This document shows, in pieces, positions 46,501 to 59,930 of a stretch of DNA of 64,000 bases. Below the pieces are notes generated by a model. It saw nothing but the letters and a program-made list of their open reading frames with translations, made no database searches and had not been told where the DNA came from. Made by a program: the position numbers and the translations under genes. Origin of the DNA: Sphagnum magellanicum. Lineage: Eukaryota; Streptophyta; Sphagnopsida; Sphagnales; Sphagnaceae. The stretch lies in NCBI GenBank assembly GCA_021904315.1, contig CM038925.1:11224501-11288500 (forward strand), in the 5' to 3' direction. Each line of letters opens with the position of its first letter. The stretch's first letter is position 1.

Positions 46501-49369
46501 TCATCACGATGTTATTGTGAAAAAAATTTCTTGCATGTTTGTGTATCATCAATATGTCCATTAACAAATTTTCTTAAATGATGTATATATAGGTTGAAAA
46601 TGAAGTCCAACATGGAAGTAATTGAGGTGGTAATAGCTTCAAGTTTATTTTGATCAATAATTACACTCTTAAGAAGCATAATAAACAATTTGCAAAACAT
46701 TATCTCAACATCTAATTAGGTGAAAGCAAATTAACATGTAATGGTTTTAAGCATATATGGAAGTCCATAATTGCGTAAATTAACACTACAAAGGCAATGT
46801 GAAGGTAGGATATTTTGAATCACATAAGTCATTTTGTAAGTTATCATTAACAATTCATTAAAAAAATAATTCCAATGCTAGTTTACCTTATGGAGAACTT
46901 AAATTTGAAATATGAGCTTTTAAATTATTACATTCATACAAAAAGGACTTAATGAGAAAAAACCCATAATTTAAAATACATAGAATTTTTTTGTCATCCA
47001 AATTGTTTCAAAAAGTTTTCCTTAATATCAAATGTTACCACACCATATTATCAGTGAGTCTTCTATTGAATAAAAAAATTATATGAACATGCATGAAATT
47101 CACATTCATTGATTATGGATTGTTATAGGTTTTTTGGTACTTCTTAAAGAGTCCATTATGTTATGACAATTAAGAACCTATAATAAAAATGTATACAATA
47201 TGATTATAATATATATAACATTGTAATGTTGAATCCTTAGTCAACTTAATCATTTTTATTTAATCACATGGCCAATTACAAATTTCAAAATCTTGCAAAA
47301 AGTGCATTGTGACAACATTTTATGGGTAAAGTAGTATGTTTTCACCCAATTTTGAATGTTTTTTTCCTATTGTTAGTTGCCCCACTTTTCATATGGAATC
47401 CATTTGAGTCTTGTGGATTAAAGTTGTATCTTTACTCCATACTTCATTCTCCCTTTGGAAGCCCCTTGAGCTTCCTAGTCAATATGATGTCTTAAAGCTT
47501 CCATACAAGTTCTTATTGAAGTTCAACTATCTATTGTGATTTTGTCTTGACACCAAATGATGGCACTCCACTACCAAGTGTTGCATTTGACATTTTTTAT
47601 GTAACCCAAAATTTTTTAAAATGTAATTGAAGCTTGCTTTAAATTGTCATTCGAAAAGTTGACAAGTATGGGCTTTAAATTTGCAACCCTAAACTTGTCA
47701 AAATTGTTGGGAAAACATTAAAAAGTTATGTTTTGAATATCTTTTTTGACTATTTACAAGTGTTTATTTTCAATCAAATAGTGATATGTTCAAACAATTT
47801 GATTATCCAAGTAGTCTTGACATGATCCATGTTTATGGCCAATGTGGTTGGCAAGACTTGAGTTCCATGTCCAATAGCAGTGCAACTCCTTGGGAACATT
47901 GTGAATGAAACATTTCAAAGTTCCTAGTAAATGCAATGTTGTGATATTAAATGACATATAATTATGACATCGAGGACCACATTCTTTTATGGATGTTCAA
48001 GGATACGTGGTATCTCCAAGAAAATGTGAATTCCCATGTTATTTTAACATAATATTGGATGTGACAATTGTAAGTTGTACAACCAAAATGTCAAGGCAAG
48101 TTTTTATACTTCACGACTTGAATAAAGTCTTGTAATCAATTAGCCTTAATGATCTAGCAAATGTTCAAAGTGTGTGACTTTCCATTAGCAATATGCCATA
48201 CATATCATTTCATGATTCTTAACCATAAAACACAAATGTTAAGGCAAGTTTTTGCCATTTTAAAGAATGATTGGGATAGTCTACCGAACAATTTATGGAT
48301 TGGATGATATAGTTTTTAGTACATCAATATGTAGTTTCAAAATCAATTAGAAATAGAGGATGAAGTTCAAAAATATTGTCTTGGCCATCTATTTCAAACT
48401 TTTACTTAGTTAAAAACAAGGTTCAAAATTATTGTCCTAACCTTATATTTCAATTTCTTTTGAAATTAAATAGAATATATTGTGCATTTTTTATATGTTA
48501 ACAAAACAATTGCAAATAGATGGGGAGCAAATTCATGAAATGTATTCAATAAATATTTTGAAGCTTTTGGGAACATTACATATATGGGACAACTTGGATT
48601 ATTTTTGTGGACTTTTGTTTTGCCCTCAAAATTGTAATTTCCATTTGACTAAATGAATAACCATTTTGGTTACAAGCGTTTTTTTTTTTGCTTATTTGAT
48701 TGAATCATATTTGACTACTAGCTGGAAAGGTCAATTTTATCAAGTAAACTAGTCAAAAGAAACATGTATTGGCCTTTGGGGCCTTTAGTCAAGTTGACAA
48801 AATTTTTAGTTAAAACCCCATACTAGTCAATTTGAATGGTTTGAAAACACATGAATTCTTGTAGTGAATGTTGATTTGACTTTAAACCATTTACAAATAG
48901 GCAAGGGGTTTATTGGCTTATTGATTTTATATGCAAATTGATGTACATGTCATACTTTTAAAATTAGGTTTGGGATTATGAAAACAAATAATTGATTTTT
49001 TTCATTCGTAATGAATCATAGTCACTAGAAAATTATCTACAAAAATAACAACATTGAATACGTTGCTAGCAAAGATACATGTCCATTTGTCAAATGCCTA
49101 TAACTTTTATGTATGATGCCAAGTCACAAATTAACAAATAACATCCTTGTGTTTCAAAAACACTTTAATCAAGATATTACAAACATTTATAGAATAATCT
49201 ACAACTTGAGAAAGCATGGGAAACAAATATGGCACTTTGTTACATTGTCCAACAATTCTTATGAGTTTCAATTCCTTGTTGGATCATTGGCATTTGAGTA
49301 TAACTTTTTTTTTTAATTCTTTCAAAAGATGTTCATTGTTTCTTGGCTTTATCCTTTTCAAAGGTTAAT
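46501..49369. other. 2.9-kb AT-rich gene-free DNA
   Basis: No gene, RNA or tandem repeat recognised. Words such as AAATGTTAAGGCAAGTTTTT and AAATGTCAAGGCAAGTTTTT (about 48090 and 48235) hint at an old duplication. Confidence 0.5.
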
Positions 49370-52012
49370 TTAAGATGTGACAATGTAATTGTGCATTGAT
49401 TTGCGTGGAGTTGCTTTGAGAACCAGCCGTACTTGTGGAACCAATATTAAGCCATGAACTTCTTCATCCACACCCAAGTGGGTGTTTGGTGGCGGCACCC
49501 AATCAAACGCATGTATAAATGATGTTATGGTACATTACAACATGGTCATTGCTAATCCCTTACTCACACATATGCGTCTCCCAGCCCCAAATGGCAAGAG
49601 TTCAAAGTTAGTTCCAAGTAGACCCACTTTGGAACCTATAAATCGGTCAGGATTGAATTCAGATGCATTTGGCCCCCATGTTTGAACATTGTGGCCAATT
49701 GACCACATGTTCACAAAAACTGATGTTTTAGTAGGTATGGTGTAATTGCCCAACGTTGCGTCTTCATCATTCATGTGCGTAAGTAAAAGTGGGCTAGGTG
49801 GGTGAAGACGGAATGACTCTTTTAGAATTGCCTGGAAGGAACCAAAAAAAAAACTCCCAATTAAAATAATTATAAATCAATGGTTCAAACAATATCAAAC
49901 ATTGTGTAATAAAACCTAAATCAACGTCAAATACCAAAAAGAATTAACATTCTTGTAATATCATTCTCATTCAATTATTATTTTAAAAAATTGTATAAAT
50001 GCACTTCAAACCATAACCTTCGCAATTACAAAACAATTATGTCAACCATCTGAAATTTCTTCAAACTATGGATTGTGAAAAAATCCCAATAAAATGCACC
50101 ATTAATGTCAACCTATACACTTAAAAAATGTATATATATGAAAGAAGGTCATGTCAATATGCATACAATATTAACATTCCAATACATAAAAAATGAACAT
50201 CAAAGAATGCAAGAAAAGTATTAAGTACTTGGAAATAAGGCAAATTTGTGATATTTTCTCCATTGATACATTTGTCATCACCAACAATAGTGTCAAGTTC
50301 ATTTTGCAACTTTTGTAAAATGTGAGGGTGCCTAGCAAGCTCCAGTAGCACCCACTCTAAAATTACTGCAATAGTGTCTGTACTCCCAAGCATTAAATCC
50401 TGAACATGAAAAATGATCATTTATTTTCATGGTATAGTCTTTTATCCATTAACATTGACTTTATATTACAAATATTTTTCAATAAATGTGATATTATACC
50501 CAATAGATTTCAAAAACATTAACATGTCATATTTATATTTTGAACAAGTTGGGCATAATTAAAAAGTTACAATCAAATACTTAATTATGGATTTTGGACT
50601 TTTTTCAACTATAAGACTTCACACAAATGTCCACATGGTCATTGTAGTTTTCACTTATGAAAACAAGTAACTAAAATATATAATATTAGAAAAGTTGTAA
50701 GGTATAATTTATATATTAGATTTTCACACATGACATTTTAATATCCAAAACAAGAACATGAAATGATGTTGATATCATTTTCAAAAGGTGTTTCATTTTC
50801 ATTTCCTTGGTTCATTCAATTTCAAATAAAAATAAGAACTAACTTGCAAAAGAAAATAAAGATTCCACGTCTAAACATTTTTTCATTTTGTGCACATGTG
50901 AAGCTAGTAAAATTTGGGTTTTGTCAAATTTAATACGAAATTGTTATATAATTTAAATGTAATAATAAGATTAATGATCTTACCATGAAAAAACCCTTGA
51001 TGTTAGCATCATTGAGTTTATGATCCATAGCTATAGTTAACAATGTCTCCAAAAAGTCATATGATTCGGTATCAATTTGTTGGTGTACCATGTTGGGTTT
51101 TCGATAAGAATCCAAGATACTTGCACAAAAAGCTTCATATTGAGGATGCATTGTTTTCCATTGTTTGTTAATGCCTTGGAAATCAAATTGTGAAACCATA
51201 GGGAACAAGTCTCCAAGGTTAATTTTAGGTATGATCTCAGCCAATTTGTTGAACACAAACTTACCTTTTTGCATCATCTCCTCCCTTTCGAAAGTGTTCA
51301 TGTTTTTGAATACCTTGCCACAAAAAAGTTGAATCGAACAACTGAAGGACAAATCTTTAAGGATGGGTCTCAATTCCACTAGATTTCCATGTTCAAGGGA
51401 TTTTGTAATGGAAGTAATTGCTTTAGAAATCTCTCTCTTCCTCAATGCCATTGAAACATTCAACCTTTTCATTGTAAAAAGTTCAGTGTGACAAATTCGA
51501 TGCATTATTTTGACCTTTAATGTGTAATCACCAAAAGCAAGGCCATTACCTCCAAATCCCCAATATTTCATAGTTGTTTTCAGGAGTTGCTCACGCGGCC
51601 TAGATGCAAATTGCAAATCACGAATAGTGTAGAGCTCCTTGGCCATGTCAGGACTAGACAAGAGGACAATAGGGGCGTTTCCAAGCCACATGTACACAAT
51701 GCTACCAAATTGCTTTGCAATTTGATCAAATGATTGGTGAATAGGGAACCGCAACAAGAACAAGGATCCCACAACAGGCCATGGAAAAGGGCTTGGAGGA
51801 AGAAAGCTCCTCCTATGTCTAAATGTGAGCACTTGGACAAGAATTGTTATCGCTAGAAGCAAAAGGCACACAATGCTTGCCTTGGAAATCCATGATGTTG
51901 TTAGGTACTTCAATTGGAAGTCATCAAGTCCATGGGCCCCCCCAAACTGCTTGGGAATGGTAGTACCCAAAGAAGAAGACATACTTGAAATACTCTTGGC
52001 AATGACTGTCAC
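49370..52012 (-). pseudogene. Cytochrome P450 (CYP71 clan), three exons, broken
   Basis: P450s of this clan are haem mono-oxygenases held in the ER membrane by an N-terminal helix. Exons on the - strand: 52012-50984, 50399-50229, 49831-49370. Junctions are clean (ATG|GTAAG, TTCAG|GAT, CAA|GTACTT, CCAG|GCA) and in phase. Landmarks: membrane helix about residues 45-64, hinge LPPSPFPWPVVGS, I-helix MLGSTDTIAVILEW, K-helix KESFR (ExxR), NPDRF, haem loop FGAGRRICVSKGLA, then a C-end ITSFIHAFDWVPPP. Defects: a TAA at 49537-49535 stops the frame 54 codons before the natural TAA (49372-49370); the C-helix WxxxR reads VKIMH; the Gly after the haem Cys is Ser. A product ending at the early stop would keep the haem Cys but lose the last strands. 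Sub-family is uncertain; the I-helix recalls CYP78, other parts CYP703. A TATA-like site precedes it. Confidence 0.88.
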
Positions 52013-52078
52013 ACCTCTAAGAAAGTAAAGACTAAAAGGAAATTAGCTCTCAACTATGGATGGGCACGCCTCGTGAGG

Positions 52079-52089
52079 ATTTATATAAA
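52079..52089 (-). promoter_or_regulatory. Candidate TATA box of the P450 gene
   Basis: The - strand text ATTTATATAAATC lies about 70 bp before the start codon, a spacing that would give a leader of roughly 40 nt. Sequence pattern only. Confidence 0.4.
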
Positions 52090-52572
52090 TGTAATATGGA
52101 ATGGGTTCAGTAATTAGGGTCCATTCCATTAGGTGGTAAAGGGTTCTTCTAGGGCCTATTCCATACTGTAATTGGTTTTCCCTATCATCGATCATATCTC
52201 AAGTGTGTTTTCCATTGTGGAGTTGCAGTAGAAATGACTGCACTACTTTTTCCACCTAGGAAAAGTCTGAAAAAGTGGCTAAATGTTACACCCAAACTGT
52301 AAGGAGGCTCTTGCCCATGCTTCAATTGAAGTTTGATTTTGTGCAAGCATTACCTATGTGTGACATTCAATGTGGTGTCACATTGTGATCACCATGATCA
52401 AAACCATTCTTCGAGGCTGATTCATTCTAAGCTAGGTACGAACATATTTTCTTTTATACTTTGTATGTTCTAGAAAGGTGGCCTAATACTGTGGTCTTGG
52501 TCTTCCTTTCATGTGTTTAAATTTGCCTCAACATGCCTTGTACTTTTTGTGGATGGATTTCCCTCCTCGTTT

Positions 52573-52606
<34 letters not shown>

Positions 52607-53790
52607 GGTTACTACTTTGTACAGCCTAATACTATGTGACATTAAATAAAAGGGAAAACAATATTATTAGTTTTAACATGTGAGTGTGACATCATGAAAT
52701 GTGAATAAATATTTATGCCTAGCATTCCAGGAATGGCCCTGTGCCTAATTCTGCCAAATAGGTCGTCATGGGGTGAACTAATTCCTGACCCAGTGAGGAA
52801 TCACGTGACAGAATCAGCCATAAAGGTCCCTTCCTGTGTCTCTAAGGCTTACACAGCAAGCCAAGTTGTCAGTGCAGTGCGAACTATTCTTCAGCCTTTT
52901 ACTAAGGCTTACAAAGAAAGTATCAGCACAGAATTTGGACATGTTCTGATCATTGTGGTCAAAAGCTTACATTTTTGCATTTGGAATCTCACATATGTGA
53001 TACTTATTATTAGGGTTTCAGGAACATGTAAAATCAGCATTTGGTCCTTATTGCAGGCAATGCTTCCTGTATATTGCGGGCAATAATATGGACTCAATGC
53101 TGATTTTATTTCTTCCATATGTCCCATGACTGCCCTGAACCCAGCCTTGCATATGTCCCATGACTGCTGTGCGCAGACAACTATGATGCAACAAGGCATC
53201 ACAAACACGCTGGCCCTGCCAATAAGATGTTGTACATCGACCTACTGTGTCCACACTCTGAACACCAACAAAAATCCGTTCCAATCTAAACAGTCTAAAC
53301 AGTTTCACCAAAGAAACCAGTTCACCTAATGTGAAACTAGTTCTAATAAGGTAAAACTTCCAAAAGTAGGATCCAATGCAATAGTCCCTGGGGCCCAATA
53401 AATTCAGTGAAATTATCCCAAGGCTGTATGTGCTCATTGCTATTAACCCCACTCAACCATGGGAGAACAGACAAGTGACGGCGGTTACAACTAAGGAAAT
53501 TCACCTCAAATTCTAGCCCTAATCTTAGCATTGTCATAGCCATGTCCAGAAGCATACCCTTGGAATAGAGACTTCTGTCTGCCATGATCTATTCCACGGG
53601 AGGGCTGAAAGTGTGGCTACAATAAGACAGACCATGGAGCCTTTCAAAAAGGAGGGCGGCTCCAAAAGAATTCTGAACGGAGCCATTTTTGGCTTATCAG
53701 GTATCTAGGAGTTAAATGTAGTGTAACAAGAGCTGGGTTACCTATTGTGATTCATATTAATTACTTCACGGGTGTGTTCACACTTTTTGA
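52090..53790. other. Non-coding DNA with AC/AT microsatellite
   Basis: An (AC)n(AT)n microsatellite lies at about 52572-52605. The region 52700-53600 is GC-richer and has overlapping open frames up to 134 codons on both strands without a recognisable domain. Short direct repeats occur (CATATGTCCCATGACTG at about 53116 and 53151). It is probably old transposon DNA. Confidence 0.45.
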
Positions 53791-53794
53791 AGGG

Positions 53795-54195
53795 GCCATA
53801 TTGATTGGCCCATCACCAATTGTTTTGGAACATTGGGCAATCCCCAATAGAATAACCTCTTTGGACTGCCAGTTGCAAAATAGAAACAAATGTGCTGCTC
53901 CCTATGGCTTACCTTTTCCGTTTTATATACTTGAGAGTTGAACTTTGGGCAAAGCATATGGGATAAAAGTGAGGTTATATTGGGAACAACTTGGGGAACC
54001 TTATGGGAATACATAAGGAACATGACAGGACAAAGGGAAAAAGCAAAAAATTCCTCCCCCACCCTCTCCTTCCCAAAAAGAAAAGAACTGGACCCCTCTT
54101 GTGTCCATGCTGAGCCTTTCATTGGCTGCATGGAACTTTTATTTCCAAAACTGTTTGTCACCATTTTTGGCCTGGGCTAATGGCATGGCAACACC
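53795..54195 (+). repeat. Dispersed repeat R2, copy 2
   Basis: Contains ATTGGCCCATCACCAATTG, GGCAAAGCATATGGGATAAA, TTGGGAACAACTTGGGGAAC, TTCATTGGCTGCATGGAACT and CATTTTTGGCCTGGGCTAAT. This is the fullest of the four copies. Confidence 0.75.
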
Positions 54196-54534
54196 CTCAG
54201 AAAAAGAAAAACAAGGGGTGTGTCACACTGTGGCCTTGCCATTTACATTAAAAAGTATGTTAAGGCAAAAGAAGAATTATGGAAACTCAAATATTTCACC
54301 ATAATCTTCAAAAAATCCTCTAAAAGAAACCAAAACCCTTCAAGATATTATAACTCCATACCTAATCTCAAGTTTCAACACAAGCCAAAATATCATTTTT
54401 CAGAAATCCTCATATAAAAATAGACCTATTATTACCTAGGGGCCAAAATCCCTTAAGCTATTAGACTCTATAATGAATCTAAAAACAATATCCTTGCCTT
54501 GGTAGTCAAGGCCAACAAAAAAATTCCTCTTCAC
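54196..54534. other. Spacer between repeat copies
   Basis: AT-rich non-coding sequence between two copies of R2. No gene seen. Confidence 0.45.
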
Positions 54535-54665
54535 ACTACTCCTCAAAAAGGAAAAAACCTGGATCCCTTGTTAGTGCATGCTGAACCTTTTCGTTGGCTG
54601 CTGCACGCAACTTTTGTTTCCAAAAGTGTTTGCCACCATTTTTGGCCTGGGCTAATACCGCCTTC
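54535..54665 (+). repeat. Dispersed repeat R2, copy 3 (partial)
   Basis: Matches the right part of copy 2: CCTGGATCCCTTGTTAGTGC, TTCGTTGGCTGC and CATTTTTGGCCTGGGCTAAT. Confidence 0.8.
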
Positions 54666-54764
54666 CAAGAGCTAGGTACCTATCTTGCTTCACCCCTCCT
54701 ATTGACCTCTCCTATTCATTAGATGAGGCGCCTCCAAAGTTTTTTTTTTTTTTTTTGTTTTTGA

Positions 54765-55040
54765 ATGAGCCAATTTGATTGGCCCATCACTCCAAAAGAT
54801 TGATACTATGGGCTCCCCAAAGTAGAAGGTTCTATTTTGAAGTATAGAGCTCCACCCCTTTGGCCCACCTATGTAGGTGAAAGGAGCACAACATTTGTCA
54901 ATGCATATGGGATAAAAGTGCTTTGACCTGCCTCCCCACCCACAAGAAAAAAGGGGGGGCCATTCATTTCATGACATGACTTCTCATTGGTTGCATGGAA
55001 ATTATATTCCTAAAATTGGCTGCCACTCTTTTTGGCCTCA
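54765..55040 (+). repeat. Dispersed repeat R2, copy 4
   Basis: Shares TTGATTGGCCCATCACTCCA, AATGCATATGGGATAAAAGT, TCTCATTGGTTGCATGGAA and CTTTTTGGCCTCAACTGATA with copy 2, but is more diverged. Confidence 0.7.
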
Positions 55041-57689
55041 ACTGATAGCCCTTCCTAATAACACCCTACCTATTCATACTGACGCTTGTGACACGTTATC
55101 TATCCCCCATCGAGCTTTGTTCAGCATTTGCTTTGGTTCACAATGCCCCACCATTGGGCGCATGTGATCACACATGCAAGCCCCTTTCATCGCCGTCTGT
55201 AGAACATCTCATCTCTATAGAATGCTATCATTGTTGACCACCTTGGAACATTGTCGCCATCAAGTGCAATTTTACCTGCTTTGATGCCTGCACGAACATT
55301 AAATCTTCAAACGACTAGGGAATTTGAGCATTGTGTCAAAATTGAAGGAGTTGGAAATCTAATTTGAAATGCATCTAACCTTAGGAGATTTGGGATAAGG
55401 TTCTTGGTGTATATCCACAACCAAACGTTTGAAAGTGGAGTAAACCCAACATGTACCCTAAAACCAGCTTCTTTTTTTGTAATTGAAACTCCACTGTTCT
55501 TTTGAAATCCCATGTTTTGCTTCAAAACCCATATGTAAAACTTGTTCCTCTTACCCAACATTTTGTTTCCAAAAACCAATGTGCATTAGAGTTGCAAACC
55601 AAGATTTCTTGCAAACTCACAAGAAATGCATCAAAACTTGCTTTGTTGATGAAAATCCAAGGCAGTAACTTGTTTTCTTTACGTGTATTTTGTTGTAGAA
55701 TTCTTAATATTTTCCAATTCCATCCCAAAAAATCAAATTAGCAAGCTTCCCTTTCACTTTTGCTATAACACATCATCTCCAAGGTTTAGGGTTTGCTAAC
55801 CTTGCTTTGTTTATCATAATCCAATGGAACCTCAATGTTCTTTCCATAATCCTTGCTTGAAGACTCTACTCAAGTTTCCAACCTAGAATTTTAGTTTTGC
55901 TTATTTTTATTTTGTAAAAATTGAATACAATTGTGTTTTCATTGTTATTATACTAAAGCATTTAAGTTCCTTGCTTTGGTGGAACAAAATTTGTTGCAAA
56001 ACTTATTATTCCTTGAATTCCATTATATTTGGTCATCTAAGGGGTTTAAGGTTTACTATCTTGACTTTGTTGTTCAAAATGTAATTAGATATGGAATTCA
56101 CTAATGTAATTTTACATTAAAATGTTAATTTTGTTTAGTGTTCTTCATTGAAGCTTCCAAATCATTGTAACAAATTATTTTTTCTAGGGTTTACGATTTC
56201 TTTTGTGCAATGTTAAAAGAAAATATTACAAGGTGGTTGTGGGTGATGTAAGAATCTTGAAGATCTTGCAAAATGAACCTTTTGATGCTTCAAAGGAAAG
56301 GGATTTAATTGAAGCATTGAAGGAGAAAATGCAATCACCTCCTCTTGGACCATTCCAAAAGGATCATCACAAGGTGGTTGCAAGCTAAGGTGGCTCATTT
56401 TCGATGGATGCTCCACTCCCTAAAAGTCCAAACAATATTGTTAAAATGGTATTCTATTTTAATATCATTAATTTAGTGGGGAATTATATGGTGGTTAATA
56501 GTTAAAATTTTCATATGAAAAATTATCAATATAAACAATTATTTAATGTACATGTTAAGAAAATAAAAATTGAAATCCATTCAAAAATGATTATGATTTG
56601 GAACTATGAAAATATGGTTCATTTTAGGCCATTCAAAAGTCCATAACTTTTTTTGGTTAAATTTTTCTAACAAAGTTTTGGCACATGTGTTATTTTTGTT
56701 TTAACACATCATATATTGAGTCCTTATAATATATCCCAAATAAAATTCATACACAAATTTATCTGCATGTATATAGAAGCACAAACAGTAAACCAGTCCA
56801 TGTTTTTCAACTTCAAAAGTTCATTACTATATATTTGGTGTATATATTGCATTTTTTTATAGATGTATATTTCTTCAAGTTGACAATCTAAATCTAGCCA
56901 CAAATTTGGAAAATTATTATTTGTATGCCATGTTAATAGCATGTAAATGCATGTCACTTTACAAAAAAAAAAACTACAACACAAAAAGCAAACCACCTTA
57001 CCTTGCAACCACCCCACATGGTTGCTTCATGTTACACTAGGCACGATTTTTATAACTAGATTGAAATTGTAGTCATTCCATGGGATTGACTTGAGCATTT
57101 TGTGCAAGGGGAACAAAACAATCCAAAATTTCATTGCAAATTTACAAGGACAAAGGAACATAAGCTTTGTAATCCCCCAAACACATTGACACACCCAAAG
57201 AGCCAACTTTACATCACTTATTTTTTAGGCGAGGAAACAAATAGTAAAACATTTGATTTATGACTTAAATTTCCATAGTGTATTATTTTGATTTTACAAT
57301 TTTGGCAATGTTGATTGTCACATTGTATTGTAATTTTTCCAATGTCCCTTTTATTTTTGAATCCAATGTCATTTGCAATGTTTTTGTGTTATTCCTTGAT
57401 TCTAAAATATTGTGAAAGTTTGCTACTAAACATCCTTTCATTATATATAAATATAACCCATGTTCAAACTTTGAATTCATTAGTTCTCCCATTGTATTGT
57501 GACCATTCCAATCTCATTTTTTAAATTAACTGAATATTATGTGGATGATTTTCCTATTCAAGGTTCAATGTGAATCTGGAGCTCACATCCTATGTCAATG
57601 TGTTGCATGTTCTCTTGTAATTTTGGACCCGAATTCTACACCAATGTATTCATGGAGGCCATGTAGAAACTACTCATCCACACAATAGA
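55041..57689. other. AT-rich DNA, one short coding-like scrap
   Basis: No gene recognised. At 56203-56388 (+) a 61-codon frame (VVVGDVRILKILQNEPFDAS) looks more like real protein than its surroundings, and the - strand also stays open there. I cannot name it. The rest is AT-rich with AGGGTTT words. Confidence 0.4.
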
Positions 57690-59930
57690 AGCAAAAGCAT
57701 CACTAAGTGAATGAAACAACCAATAAGAAGAAGGGGGAAATGGCTTGGGTGGAATTCTTGAAATCTAGCAAACAATCACAATGAAAGACTCATATTTCAA
57801 AGACAATGTTTAATATGTCCATTAAGCATGGTTGTCAAAAAGCTTTCATTGCAAAGCAACCATACTTGGACCAGAACCTTTGTTAGTTAATATACTTGAA
57901 TGTGAAACACAAAAACAAGCATGATCAAGTATACCATGGGAAAGATGTTCTTGGATACCATCATGCTCTAGGTTCCCAACTATTAGATGGTATGAAGGCA
58001 CACCTAATGGGGCTTCTAAGGCAAAGCTTGTCCCCAACTCAAGTAATGACTCATCACAAAACGCATGTTAGAAAGATGGCATTAAAAAATGAACTTGTGA
58101 CTTCATACACCTTTGTTCTCGCATCTGATGTGAAGAATATGGCAAAAAAACGAGTTGATGAATTATGGTAGAAACACCACAAGGACCCCATTAGTAGTAG
58201 AATGTGGGTTTAAAATAATCATGATTCAATTTTTTATTATGTTCAACATTCCCCTTTGGACCTCAATTTACCTACCCAAGATGACACACCATTCACACTA
58301 GGGATTCAAACTTCACGGTAGTTGGAAATTATGCAAAAATTTGGGCATGGCAATTCAATATCTTTTTATGCAACATTTAGCATAAATCAAAGTAGGGTAT
58401 GATGACCTTTTTTCTATTGTATGAGTTCCACAAAATTAATATGTTTCACAACATTGTAACAATGTTAGTTCCATGTTTTTTGTAGTACCCTTTGTACACC
58501 TTAATGGTGTTCAACAAATGGCAGGGATACTGTTTGCATTCATTGTCATTGGAAAAAGTTGAGAGAAAGACCTTGACCCAATTCTTTGAGCACTATCAAA
58601 ACATGTGCCAAACAATTGGATGCCTAATGTTATCCTTGTTGATAATGTTCAAGCTAAAATCAATGAGTTGAGATTTGATTTCATAAAATTTACGTACAAT
58701 TCCATGTATATTAATTGTGTATTATAGTGCATACTTTGTTATAAAACAATAGTTTGTGGCAGATGATACTTTGTTGCACAACATATTTTGCCACTAATAA
58801 TTATTCTTCTATAGATCATTCATTTTTGTCATAGCATGGTTTATTTCATGTTGTATTGACATTCATAAACACTTTATTAAATTTTTGCAAAAAGTAATTT
58901 TTATAGTTGATGTGTAATTGTCATGCAACAATTTTGGCCAAGGGCCAAAGTTTTTTTAATGTTTGTGGCATGTGCACAAAGCATGGGCAAAAAATGTTGT
59001 AAAATATTTGCAAATTCAAAAGACCAAACAAAAGTATTATTTGTTATGGGGAAGATCATGTTTTCACAAGATTTTCCATTAGATCATGATTTTATTTTGT
59101 GGGCACAACTACAAATACATATAATGTAGCCAATTACCCCAATGCAAATTGATTCATTACATACCTTAAAGACCATTAGTTGCATAAGGTGGGAATGTGG
59201 TGTGTTGGCAATTGCAACATTCCACATGCAAGATAAGACACCAATGCGGCTATGGAATCATTCCATAACAACATGAAATAATATTTTATTCTTCTAGAAA
59301 ATGATTTATTGGACGTAAAATGGATTGGTTGATTTTTCATCTTGTTGGTGATGTTTTTACTCATTACTTTTATGGTGTGTGGTGTAAGTTTTTTGGGTAT
59401 GTGAGAAACAAAAAACAAGAAGGCATTGTTGCCTCATCTGTGTTAAAAGCTTGAAATATTCCAAATTCCAATGTCCTATTACATGTCATGATGGGGAGGA
59501 CATTGTATTTGCCACATCCATCAACCACACACCCAAAGTATGGACCATTCACATTTTGTCATCTGAGTGGCCATAATGCATGATTGCCCACTTGCACAAC
59601 AAGGAATTACAAGCAAATATGTCATGAAGGTATTAAAAATGTTACATTTAAACATTTTTTATGGTGCCATTGTTAGGGATGCAAGCACATTCCATGGAGT
59701 AAACAAGGGTCTTGCAGCAACTGGACACATGGTTTGTGATGACCTCCTTGATCAAGAAGCTAACATTCAAGAAAAAGATGAAGACATTGGTAGCTTGGAG
59801 ATGATAACCATTACTACCTAGGTCAAAAATCTTCAACTGAGGAACCTTATTGACCAAGTATTTGATGCCATAAAATCCAATGCCATTGAAATTCCCATGC
59901 TGCAACTACATTTACTCTTAACACTTAAGG
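57690..59930 (+). pseudogene. Decayed Mutator-like (MULE) transposase with SWIM finger
   Basis: Scraps of one protein lie in order on the + strand. An N-part has MSIKHGCQKAFIAKQPYLD (about 57810). A middle has SQLLDGMKAHLMGLLRQSLS, then TPFTLGIQT (to about 58315). The catalytic start FGHGNSISFYATFSINQS follows (58340-58390), then AFIVIGKS.EKDLDPIL (about 58540), NNWMPNVILVDNVQAKINEL (about 58612-58670), CLWHVHKAWAKNVVK (about 58960-59003) and a C-part with the SWIM region CPLAQQGITSKYVMKV (about 59587-59634). In the family this DDE enzyme cuts and pastes MULE elements. Here the first catalytic Asp is Tyr (58367-58369) and three of four SWIM zinc ligands are lost. Stops and an insertion near 58690-58920 break the frame. 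Terminal inverted repeats were not found. Confidence 0.8.

Noticed and set aside
53048..53452. 134-codon - strand open frame
   Set aside because: No domain, no splice context, and competing frames on both strands in a repeat-like region.
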